In this document: positions 8,667 through 15,377 of the stretch, in pieces
Layout: every line of letters starts with the position of its first letter
Position numbering within the stretch: position 1 is the stretch's first letter
Assembly: GCF_900142975.1 (NCBI RefSeq)
Contig: NZ_LT670848.1
Location: 3,844,001 to 3,908,000 of the forward strand
DNA: 64,000 nucleotides
Direction of reading: 5' to 3'
From: Salegentibacter salegens
Lineage (GTDB): Bacteria > Bacteroidota > Bacteroidia > Flavobacteriales > Flavobacteriaceae
Made by a program: the position numbers and the translations under genes
Notes under the pieces: model-generated
Database searches by the model: none
Seen by the model: the letters and a program-made list of their open reading frames with translations, nothing else
Told to the model about the DNA's origin: nothing

Positions 8667-9231
8667 AAGATTCTACCCAATTCTGAATCATCTTTTTCCC
8701 ATCTGGAGTCAATACCGATTCGGGGTGAAATTGCACTCCACGCACATCAAATTCACGGTGGCGAAGGGACATAATTTGCCCTTTTTCATCGTAGGAAGTG
8801 GCTTCCAGAGAATCTGGTAGTTCTTTTAAAACTACCCAGGAATGATAACGGCCTACGTTCATTGTTTTTGGGAGATCTTTAAAAAGTGGTTCGTCGTCTA
8901 CACAAAGATCCATCGTGGTGGCAATACCGTGATAAACCGATTCCAAATTCCCTAATTTCCCGCCGAAAACTTCACCGATGGCTTGCTGGCCGAGGCAAAC
9001 TCCTAAAATGCTTTTTGAAGAAGCATATTTTTCTATAATGGGCTTTAATAATCCGGCTTCACTGGGAATTCCTGGACCGGGGGAAAGCAGGATTTTATCA
9101 TATTTTTCAACATCTTCCAACTCTAACTGGTCGTTTCTTACAACCGTAACCTCGCAATCCAATTCTTCAAGATAATGCACAAGGTTGTACACAAAAGAAT
9201 CGTAATTATCTATAACTAATATTTTTTTCAT
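8665..9231 (-). CDS. trpG: Anthranilate synthase component II, glutamine amidotransferase
   Basis: Releases ammonia from glutamine for TrpE. 188 residues, class I amidotransferase. LSPGPGIPSEAG forms the oxyanion region, GVCLGQQAIGE carries the nucleophile Cys79, and VQFHPESVLTP the catalytic His169-Glu171. It follows trpE in the operon. As the only amidotransferase visible with two chorismate enzymes (trpE here, pabB at 61.2 kb), it may serve both, as TrpG does in Bacillus; that is inference. Confidence 0.95.
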   Translation of the reverse strand: MKKILVIDNYDSFVYNLVHYLEELDCEVTVVRNDQLELEDVEKYDKILLSPGPGIPSEAGLLKPIIEKYASSKSILGVCLGQQAIGEVFGGKLGNLESVYHGIATTMDLCVDDEPLFKDLPKTMNVGRYHSWVVLKELPDSLEATSYDEKGQIMSLRHREFDVRGVQFHPESVLTPDGKKMIQNWVES

Positions 9232-9317
9232 TCTACCTGGTGTGAAATTCTGTTTTTAATACTAAAAGTTGCGTCAATCTATATTTGCTGCAGATTCTAA
9301 TATTATTAAATGAGAAC

Positions 9318-9349
9318 ATGTTAGATCCTGAAACAAGTTCAGGATGACG
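9318..9349. repeat. trpE-trpG gap: one CTGAAAC-type repeat
   Basis: CATGTTAGATCCTGAAAC..TTCAGGATGACG, a near-consensus copy in inverted orientation with a perfect ATCCTGAA/TTCAGGAT stem. Confidence 0.75.
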
Positions 9350-9366
9350 TATTGTTTTTAATTCTT

Positions 9367-10761
9367 TTAAATATCCTCAGCGATATCTAATGCCTTGGTT
9401 AATGCCCCTAGTTTATTGTAAACTTCCTGTAATTCGTTTTCTTCTACAGATTCTGAAACAACACCTGCGCCTGCTTGATAATGCAATTGATGATCTTTAC
9501 TTACAAAAGATCTAATAATAATGGCGTGGTTAAAATTTCCGTGGAAATCCATAAAACCGATGGCGCCGCCGTAGGCATCACGATTTACATTTTCGTATTT
9601 TTCAATAAGTTTCATCGCGCTGTGTTTTGGCGCGCCGCTTAAAGTTCCCGCCGGAAAAGTGTCGGCTACAACCTGCATTGTAGGTGTTTTTGGGTCTTTA
9701 GTGCCAGTAACTTTGCTTACTAAATGTATCACGTGAGAGAAAAACTGAATTTCCCTATATTTTTCTACCTTCACATTACTTCCATGGCGGCTTAAGTCGT
9801 TACGAGCCAGGTCAACTAACATCACATGTTCAGCATTTTCCTTTTCATCTGCTGCGAGTTTTTTAGCTAATTCAGCGTCTTCTTCATCGTTTCCGGTACG
9901 TTTAAAAGTTCCGGCGATAGGATGAATTTCTGCCTGACCATCCTGCACCACCAATTGGGCTTCAGGCGAACTTCCGAAGATCTTAAAGTTTCCGTAATCA
10001 AAATAGAAAAGGTAGGGTGAAGGATTTACGCTGCGTAAAGCGCGGTAAACATTAAATTCGTCTCCTTTAAATTTTTGAGAAAATCTGCGGGAAAGCACAA
10101 TTTGAAAAACATCGCCACGATAGCAGTGCTTTTTGCCAAGTCTTACATTTGCCTTAAATTCTTCGTCGGTAAGGTTTGATATTGGTTCCTGCTGACGTTC
10201 GAAATTATAGGTTGCGAAGTTCTTAACCTTAATTAATTGTTCGATTTCAGCGATTTTTGAATCGGTATTGTAACTGTGATCAAAAATATAAGCTTCATTA
10301 TTGAAATGATTAATTGCGATTATATTTTGATAAACCGCATAATAAATATCTGGAAGTTTGAGGTCGCCATTACGTTTCTTGATCTCCAGATCTTCAAAGT
10401 ACCGAACCCCATCGTAAGCGATATAACCGAAAAGTCCGTTGTTGATGAATTTAAAATCAGAATCTTCAGTTTCAAATTGCTTTGAAAATTCCTGGATTTG
10501 ATGCGGTACGTTTACTTCAGGAGTAATCTCGGTTGTTTTTTTACTTCCGTCAGGAAAAACTTCGGTAATCACTTCATTTTGAATCTTGATAGAAGCGATA
10601 GGATTACAGCATATATAGGAGAAACTATTATCGTTGGCATGATAATCGCTACTTTCCAGCAAGAGGCTATTGGGATATTTGTCCCGGATTTTTAAATAGA
10701 CACTCACCGGCGTAATGGTATCGGCAAGGAGTTTTTTATAGGTGGTTTTTAGTTGGTACAT
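9367..10761 (-). CDS. trpE: Anthranilate synthase component I
   Basis: Converts chorismate and ammonia to anthranilate. 464 residues. The first half carries LLLESSDYHANDNSFSYI, whose LLES..S element matches the tryptophan feedback site of TrpE. The chorismate-binding half has FGSSPEAQLVV, HPIAGTFKRTG, MLVDLARNDLSRHG, FPAGTLSGAPKHSAM and YGGAIGFMDFHG. The Ala in PIAGT is the TrpE-type residue, where PabB has Lys. First structural gene of the operon; transcription passes through the attenuator at 10883-10996. Confidence 0.96.
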   Translation of the reverse strand: MYQLKTTYKKLLADTITPVSVYLKIRDKYPNSLLLESSDYHANDNSFSYICCNPIASIKIQNEVITEVFPDGSKKTTEITPEVNVPHQIQEFSKQFETEDSDFKFINNGLFGYIAYDGVRYFEDLEIKKRNGDLKLPDIYYAVYQNIIAINHFNNEAYIFDHSYNTDSKIAEIEQLIKVKNFATYNFERQQEPISNLTDEEFKANVRLGKKHCYRGDVFQIVLSRRFSQKFKGDEFNVYRALRSVNPSPYLFYFDYGNFKIFGSSPEAQLVVQDGQAEIHPIAGTFKRTGNDEEDAELAKKLAADEKENAEHVMLVDLARNDLSRHGSNVKVEKYREIQFFSHVIHLVSKVTGTKDPKTPTMQVVADTFPAGTLSGAPKHSAMKLIEKYENVNRDAYGGAIGFMDFHGNFNHAIIIRSFVSKDHQLHYQAGAGVVSESVEENELQEVYNKLGALTKALDIAEDI

Positions 10762-10775
10762 AAATGTTTATTTCT

Positions 10776-10866
10776 GTCACTACCGCGAAGGCGGGAGTCT
10801 ATTCTTAAATTAATGTGTTTCTTTTTAAATTCTATGTTCTGAGATTTCCGCCTTCGCGGAAATGAC
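10776..10866. repeat. Two facing CCGCGAAGGCGG-type repeats upstream of trpE
   Basis: GTCACTACCGCGAAGGCGGGAGTCT (10776-10800) and inverted GAGATTTCCGCCTTCGCGGAAATGAC (10841-10866). They lie in the transcript between the attenuator and the trpE start and can each form a GC-rich stem. Confidence 0.75.
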
Positions 10867-10882
10867 AAAAAAACTAAATAAA

Positions 10883-10910
10883 AAAAGGCTTGTCGTGAGA
10901 CAAGCCTTTT
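10883..10910 (-). terminator. trp attenuator terminator
   Basis: A perfect 12-bp stem (10883-10894 with 10899-10910) and a 4-base loop. On the minus strand the stem is followed by a T-rich tract (10882 down to about 10865). It lies between the leader peptide and trpE, not at the end of a gene, which is the position of an attenuator. Bases 10892-10898 (loop plus 3' arm in RNA) are complementary to 10940-10946 in the leader-peptide stop region. Confidence 0.88.
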
Positions 10911-10939
10911 GTATGAATTTATACTATAGCGATGTTACT

Positions 10940-10996
10940 TCACGACGTTTGACGTAAATTGTTCCACCACCAGGTATTTGTTGTAATTGTTTTCAT
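10940..10996 (-). CDS. trpL: trp operon leader peptide
   Basis: An 18-codon frame, MKTITTNTWWWNNLRQTS then TGA, with three consecutive Trp codons at 10964-10972. Such a run in so short a frame, just upstream of trpE and followed by a strong terminator, is the hallmark of ribosome-mediated attenuation. With scarce charged tRNA-Trp the ribosome would stall on the Trp codons; with plenty it would reach the stop codon, whose surrounding bases 10940-10946 would otherwise pair with the terminator. A promoter motif lies about 38 bases upstream. The peptide itself probably has no function. Confidence 0.88.
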   Translation of the reverse strand: MKTITTNTWWWNNLRQTS

Positions 10997-11033
10997 AAAG
11001 TGTAATAAATACCCATTTGGGCTTTCATTACTT

Positions 11034-11068
11034 CAAAGATAGAAAGCTCTTTTAAATAAACAAGTCAA
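11034..11068 (-). promoter_or_regulatory. trpLp: Promoter of the trp operon
   Basis: Minus strand TATCTTTG at 11041-11034 matches the Bacteroidota -7 consensus TAnnTTTG. TTG elements lie 19 (11063-11061) and 24 bases upstream; the first fits the usual -33 spacing. Transcription would begin near 11027, about 30 bases before the leader ATG. Confidence 0.65.
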
Positions 11069-11083
11069 TTTTATAAAAAGAAA

Positions 11084-11114
11084 AGCCGGAAAAGTAAATT
11101 TAACTTTTCCGGCT
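11084..11114 (-). terminator. Terminator after the YceI genes
   Basis: Perfect 12-bp stem AGCCGGAAAAGT/ACTTTTCCGGCT, 21 bases past the stop at 11136, followed on the minus strand by TTTCTTTTT. It insulates the YceI operon from the trp promoter just downstream. Confidence 0.85.
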
Positions 11115-11135
11115 GGAAATGTGCAATTCAACTAA

Positions 11136-11636
11136 TTAGAATTTCAACTCAATATTTAAATCGAAATTATCGTAAATCGTTTGGTCTCCAAGTCCGCTAA
11201 AAAAGCTACCGGAATTGTATTTCACGTTATATTTAGAACGATCTATACTTAATTTAGTAGTAGCAGTATTGTTATTATAATCCAAATCGAAAGTCACGGG
11301 ATGGGTGTTTTCTTTAATAGTAAGATCGCCAACCACACCATAGGTGCCGTCTTCTTTTTTGGCAACGCTGGTAATCACTAATTTTGAAGTTGGATGATTA
11401 TCCACACCAAAGAAATCGTCTGAATTTAAATGACCTTCCAAACCTGCTTTGTTGTCTCCTTTAAGATCGGTTACGGTGATCGTGCTCATATCCATTACAA
11501 ATTCACCACCTACGATTTGATCATTCTCAAATTGGAATTTCCCACCTTTTAGATCTATGGTTCCAGAGTGAGATCCTAATACTTTTTTTCCTGTCCAGGC
11601 GATGTTACTGGCCTGTGCGTTTACTTGTTTTTCCAT
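11136..11636 (-). CDS. YceI family protein, cytoplasmic copy
   Basis: 166 residues of the YceI lipocalin-like fold, a beta barrel that binds polyisoprenoid or other amphiphiles in known members. Family pattern: GSHSGTIDLKGGKF, GGEFVMDMSTITVTDLKGD, LEGHLNSDDFF, HPTSKLVI, IKENTHPVTFDL and a C-terminal FFSGLGDQTIYDNFDLNIEL. Unlike its neighbour at 11701 it has no signal peptide: it begins MEKQVNAQASNIAW, directly at the first barrel strand. The two are about two-thirds identical by eye, so this looks like a tandem duplication with loss of export. A purine tract of GAAAAA repeats (11641-11667) precedes it. Confidence 0.85.
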   Translation of the reverse strand: MEKQVNAQASNIAWTGKKVLGSHSGTIDLKGGKFQFENDQIVGGEFVMDMSTITVTDLKGDNKAGLEGHLNSDDFFGVDNHPTSKLVITSVAKKEDGTYGVVGDLTIKENTHPVTFDLDYNNNTATTKLSIDRSKYNVKYNSGSFFSGLGDQTIYDNFDLNIELKF

Positions 11637-11700
11637 AATAATTTTTTTCTTTTTCTTTTTCTTTTTTCAATTTCAATAGCAATTTCTTTCCCGTCTCTAA

Positions 11701-12279
11701 TTAGAATTTTAATTCTACATCAAGTTCAAAATTATCGTAGATAGTTTGGTCACCAAGGTTATCAAAGAAACTTCCAGAACCGTAACGTACATCGTATTTA
11801 GAACGGTCTATGGTTAAATCGGTAGAAGCTGAATTCTTGTCCATATCTAAATCGAAAGTAATAGAGTTTGTTTTTTCTTTAATAGTAAGATCGGCAACTA
11901 CACCATAAGTGTCATTACTTTTCTTTGCAACACTGGTAATTACCAATTTGGCGTTAGGGTAGTTATTCACTCCAAAAAAATCATCAGATTTTAAGTGACC
12001 TTCTAACTTTCCTTTGTCTTCTCCTTTAAGATCGGTTACCGTAATAGAAGACATATCCATTACAAATTCACCACCTTTAAGTTCGCCGTTTTCCATAGTG
12101 AAATAACCTTCTTTCAAGTCTATGGTTCCTTCGTGAGAACCGGTTACTTTTTCGCCTTCCCATTCAATGTTGCTGTTTTTTACATCAATTTTCTTTTCCT
12201 GTGCGTTTACATTGGTAAAAGATAAAAGAGATACGATAACTGTAGATGCAAGAGCACCTTTAAATAGATTCTTTTTCAT
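11701..12279 (-). CDS. YceI family protein, exported copy
   Basis: 192 residues. A signal peptide (MKKNLFKGALASTVIVSLLSF.., cleaved after NVNAQ) precedes the same YceI barrel as in the neighbouring gene: GSHEGTIDLKEGYF, GGEFVMDMSSITVTDLKGED, LEGHLKSDDFFGV, FFDNLGDQTIYDNFELDVEL. Probably periplasmic. It sits third in the MarR-nitroreductase-YceI-YceI operon, 34 bases after the nitroreductase, a grouping that suggests an induced stress or electron-carrier function; that role is inference. Confidence 0.87.
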   Translation of the reverse strand: MKKNLFKGALASTVIVSLLSFTNVNAQEKKIDVKNSNIEWEGEKVTGSHEGTIDLKEGYFTMENGELKGGEFVMDMSSITVTDLKGEDKGKLEGHLKSDDFFGVNNYPNAKLVITSVAKKSNDTYGVVADLTIKEKTNSITFDLDMDKNSASTDLTIDRSKYDVRYGSGSFFDNLGDQTIYDNFELDVELKF

Positions 12280-12313
12280 AGCAATTTTTAATTTAAATTA
12301 ATTTGATTTTGGT

Positions 12314-12946
12314 TTATATTAAGTGGAATAATTCTTCTTCTTGTTTTCTAACTTTTTTAGCGTGTTGCAATTGGTCTGCTTCACTTCTGTAACCTGCGGT
12401 AGCAATTACAGCAGTGCTTAAATTAGTTCCTGAAATTCCCAGGATCTCATCAAACTTTTGCGCATCAAAACCTTCCATTGGGCAGGTATCGATCTTTAAA
12501 TGTGCTGCTGCAGAAAGCAAATTACCAAGGGCGATATAGGCTTGTTTTTGTGCCCATACTGATTGCTGTTCTTCGGTTTTTCCTAAGATATTGGATGTCA
12601 GCATATCTTTCAATCCGCTTAAATCCTGAACCTGAACTTCACGAATTTTACTGATGTTTTCCAGGTATGCATCGATATAAGCTTCATTGAGCTTTTTAAG
12701 TCCGGCAAATACAAATACGTGTGAAGCATCGGTAAGTTGAGACTGGTTCCACGCAGCCGCTTTTAATTTTTCTTTGGTTTCCTTATCGGAAATTACAAAT
12801 ACCTTGTAAGGCTGAAGTCCGTATGAAGAGGCTGAAAGCTGAATGCTTTTTTGAAGTTTCTCTACGTCTTCCTGACTTAAAGATTTTTCTGCATCAAACT
12901 TTTTAGTGGCGTAACGCCAGTTTAAATTTTCTATATAATTTTCCAT
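12314..12946 (-). CDS. NAD(P)H-dependent nitroreductase family protein
   Basis: 210 residues of the FMN-binding nitroreductase fold: WRYATKKFDAEKSLS (phosphate/FMN arginine cluster), LQLSASSYGLQPYKVFVI in the form QLSASSYGLQPYKV, AYIALGNLLSAAAHLKIDTCPMEGF and the C-terminal ATAGYRSEAD. Resembles NfsB/YdgI-type enzymes reducing nitro compounds or quinones. It starts 2 bases after the MarR gene stop, so MarR probably controls it. Cytoplasmic. Confidence 0.88.
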   Translation of the reverse strand: MENYIENLNWRYATKKFDAEKSLSQEDVEKLQKSIQLSASSYGLQPYKVFVISDKETKEKLKAAAWNQSQLTDASHVFVFAGLKKLNEAYIDAYLENISKIREVQVQDLSGLKDMLTSNILGKTEEQQSVWAQKQAYIALGNLLSAAAHLKIDTCPMEGFDAQKFDEILGISGTNLSTAVIATAGYRSEADQLQHAKKVRKQEEELFHLI

Positions 12947-12948
12947 AG

Positions 12949-13398
12949 TTATTTTCTTATTTTATTTAAGCAATTAGTAACAAATTCAATTTCGTCTTCA
13001 CTGATTTCTTTAATCAGTTCTTGTTCTACTGCATCTACCTTTGGGTCAATTTCTTTTAAAAGGTTTAAACCTTTTTCGGTAATGCTTATTTCAACCTTCC
13101 GCCGGTTGGCTTCACAAATAATTCTTTGCGTAAGTTCTTTGGCGATAAGTTTATCTACCAGCCGGGTGGTATTACTCATTTTACTCACCATACGCTCCTG
13201 GATGGTGCTAAGATTGGCCGGTTTTCCTTTTTGACCCCTTAAAATTCGAAGGACATTAAATTGCTGAATAGAAATATCGAAAGGTTTAAGCGCAGCGGCT
13301 ACATTCTCATCTATAAGATTTGCGGTTACCAGAATGCTAAGGCTTAGCTTTCTTGCCGGTGGTAAATTATTTGTTTTTAATTGGTCTTCGATTTTCAT
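12949..13398 (-). CDS. MarR family transcriptional regulator
   Basis: About 149 residues from the ATG at 13398. Winged-helix core: FDISIQQFNVLRILRGQ, LSTIQERMVSKMSNTTRLVDKL (recognition helix), RIICEANRRKVEISITEKGLNLL (wing). The open frame extends upstream to 13623, but that part crosses the promoter and a palindrome and is not MarR-like, so it is excluded. First gene of a four-gene operon; the TTTGTATATACAAA palindrome over its own promoter suggests autorepression relieved by a ligand or oxidant. Confidence 0.88.
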   Translation of the reverse strand: MKIEDQLKTNNLPPARKLSLSILVTANLIDENVAAALKPFDISIQQFNVLRILRGQKGKPANLSTIQERMVSKMSNTTRLVDKLIAKELTQRIICEANRRKVEISITEKGLNLLKEIDPKVDAVEQELIKEISEDEIEFVTNCLNKIRK

Positions 13399-13412
13399 TT
13401 GTCTAAACAACA

Positions 13413-13430
13413 TTTGTATATACAAATATA
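13413..13430 (-). promoter_or_regulatory. MarR operon promoter with overlapping operator palindrome
   Basis: The -7 motif TATATTTG (minus, 13430-13423) overlaps a perfect 14-bp palindrome TTTGTATATACAAA (13413-13426). The start codon at 13398 follows after about 18 bases of leader. A repressor dimer here would block the promoter directly. No convincing -33 TTG was found at the usual spacing. Confidence 0.6.
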
Positions 13431-13593
13431 AGCAGGTTTTATAATTTAGTTCTAAATTAAATGTTAAATTTTTGTACCAGAATCTAATGGATTGAAACCA
13501 CTGTTTTTTAAAACTTTCAATATCTTTACAGTGAAAAATTAATAGGAATAATAGATTCCCTGCTTCAAAGGGATTCAGTAAAAAATAAGATGT

Positions 13594-13908
13594 ATGAAAG
13601 AACTTAGTCAGGAAGAATGGCAATCACAGCTACAACAAGATGAAAACGCAGTGATTTTAGATGTTAGAACTGAAGAAGAGGTAGAGGATGGGTATATCCC
13701 CAACGCTAAAAACCTTGATATTTATAAAGGACAGGAATTTGTAAATGAAGTGGAAAAACTGGATAAGAATAAAAATTACTATATCTATTGCCGTTCTGGA
13801 AAACGCAGCGCACAAGCTTGCACTATTTTAGACCAGATGAATTTTGCTAACACCTATAACCTTGAAGGCGGATTTATGGAATGGGAAGGCGAGAAGGCTG
13901 AGGATTAA
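13594..13908 (+). CDS. Rhodanese-like domain protein
   Basis: 104 residues, a single rhodanese domain. AVILDVRTEEEVEDGYIPNAKNLDI is the CH2A-type start; the active loop is YCRSGKRSA with the catalytic Cys; it ends in NLEGGFMEWEGE. Sulfur transfer or persulfide handling in the cytoplasm; substrate not evident. Transcribed divergently from the MarR operon and ended by the long hairpin repeat at 13915-14043. Confidence 0.9.
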   Translation: MKELSQEEWQSQLQQDENAVILDVRTEEEVEDGYIPNAKNLDIYKGQEFVNEVEKLDKNKNYYIYCRSGKRSAQACTILDQMNFANTYNLEGGFMEWEGEKAED

Positions 13909-13914
13909 GTTTTT

Positions 13915-14043
13915 AAAAAGCAGTAAAATCAATTTTACTCGATAATCGAGATTTAAATGCTCCGAGACTTGCCTCGAAAATTAAACAATAGTTTTCAATG
14001 GATGCCCCGTGGGCTTGCTCCGAGGTAGTTTACTGCTTTTTTT
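13915..14043. repeat. Long hairpin repeat (ACTCGATAATCGAG family), copy 1
   Basis: Core TTACTCGATAATCGAG..AAATGCTCCGAG..CTTG at the left and GGATGCCCCGTGGGCTTG..GAGGTAGTTTAC at the right, about 100 bases. Here it is framed by AAAAGCAGTAAA/TTTACTGCTTTT, making a longer stem with a T run that can serve as terminator for the rhodanese gene. Other copies: 17393-17490, 23412-23511 (inverted), 45160-45268 and a remnant at 55165-55207. Confidence 0.75.
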
Positions 14044-14045
14044 AT

Positions 14046-15263
14046 TTAATTAGATCTATCTATTAACAACCAACGTGTTCCTATACTTATTATAGTAAGG
14101 ATTTCGCCATTTGATATACTGGTTATACTATTATCCTGAATATCGTCCAGGGTATCTCCATTTACGAAATTAAGCGCCGTGGTACTACTTCCCTTACCTA
14201 TTAATACCAGTTCCCGACCTTTATTAGACGAGGCATCAGGAAATGTAATTGATGAAATATTCGGGTTAATCCTTAAGAAATAAACTTCTTCCCCAATGGT
14301 GTAAGTACCAGTTTGACTTCCTGTACTTATATAATTTCTGGTGTGGTTGTGTTTCCAATCAAGTTTGCCTGAATTATCAGAAACTAAAATCTGATTTTCT
14401 ACTCCCCGGGAATCCGGAAAAATATATTCTTCAGCGTGGGTTTGACCTATTCCTACACGGCCTGCGAAATATCCGGCAAAAACCCTTGAGCTAGAATTGC
14501 CTTCGGCACGGGCGTAAATTGCGTATATATTACCTCTTCCGGTGGAAGTTCCAATTTCAGTTAAGATTCCGTAATTATTGCTGTTAGCACCTTCTGTTCG
14601 TCCCACTTTATTGTATATGCCATAAATGTTATTACTACCGGTTGTCTTGTTTGTGACATTATGAATACCATATCGCTCGCCTTCTCCCTCACCGGAAACA
14701 TTTAATTTTAATCCATATTTGATCGCATTGGTTTTACTACGATTTCTTATTTCAATTCCGTAAGTATTCCTGGTTTCAGCGGAGTTGTTGTTATCTATTT
14801 CCAGGCCTTTTTTAATATCCTGAGCATCACCGGGATTTATCGCAATTTGAAGTTTACTAATAATATCTTCGGTTCCTATACCGATATTTCCTTCTCTGTA
14901 TATATTATCTTCAATATTGCCGGGGCTTTCGGTAGAATTAGGTTTATAGAAATTCGTTGCTTTTGCATCTGAAACTATAGACTTCCAGTTGTTTTCCTGA
15001 TGATGCCAATAGTAAAATCCTGATGGAGAATTATTAAAATCTTCACTAAGAAAAATTAGCATCCCGTGTTGTGCGCTTCCCGGGTTTTGTGAAGGAAATT
15101 TCTTTAGACGAGGAATTAGTATTCCATCTATGTTTGACGGACTGTCCTTATCTGAAGCAACAATATCCAATTGGGCTCCCGGTTCGGTTGTTCCAATTCC
15201 TACCTGAGAGAAAGCTGTAGTGGCTAAAATTAAAAAATAGAAAAGTATAATTTTTTTCATCAT
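14046..15263 (-). CDS. Secreted hypothetical protein, GIGTTxPxAxLDI type
   Basis: 405 residues with an N-terminal signal peptide (KKIILFYFLILATTAFS) and the flavobacterial surface motif QVGIGTTEPGAQLDIVA directly after the cleavage site. The middle is rich in Asn/Gly repeats of the form YGIxN..G..N.IYGI (about residues 165-255), suggesting a stacked beta structure as in phage tail fibre-like proteins. The C-terminus ends in a compact beta domain rather than a known T9SS sorting signal. Likely exported; function unknown. Terminates in the long hairpin repeat. Confidence 0.7.
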   Translation of the reverse strand: MMKKIILFYFLILATTAFSQVGIGTTEPGAQLDIVASDKDSPSNIDGILIPRLKKFPSQNPGSAQHGMLIFLSEDFNNSPSGFYYWHHQENNWKSIVSDAKATNFYKPNSTESPGNIEDNIYREGNIGIGTEDIISKLQIAINPGDAQDIKKGLEIDNNNSAETRNTYGIEIRNRSKTNAIKYGLKLNVSGEGEGERYGIHNVTNKTTGSNNIYGIYNKVGRTEGANSNNYGILTEIGTSTGRGNIYAIYARAEGNSSSRVFAGYFAGRVGIGQTHAEEYIFPDSRGVENQILVSDNSGKLDWKHNHTRNYISTGSQTGTYTIGEEVYFLRINPNISSITFPDASSNKGRELVLIGKGSSTTALNFVNGDTLDDIQDNSITSISNGEILTIISIGTRWLLIDRSN

Positions 15264-15377
15264 ACTAAAAATAACAGTTAAGTAATAAGGTGTTTTTTAG
15301 TTAGGGGTGTTTTGGATTTTTAAATATACTTTCTGAAAAACTTTTTCTAAAGAATCTACCAATATTAAGGGATTTCC

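Noticed and set aside
3774..9349. CRISPR-like array from the regular repeats between trp genes
   Set aside because: Repeats are palindromic, variable in length and spacing, in both orientations, and no cas gene is present.
13399..13623. Upstream extension of the MarR frame
   Set aside because: It crosses a promoter motif, a palindrome and the start of the rhodanese gene; the MarR fold is complete from 13398.
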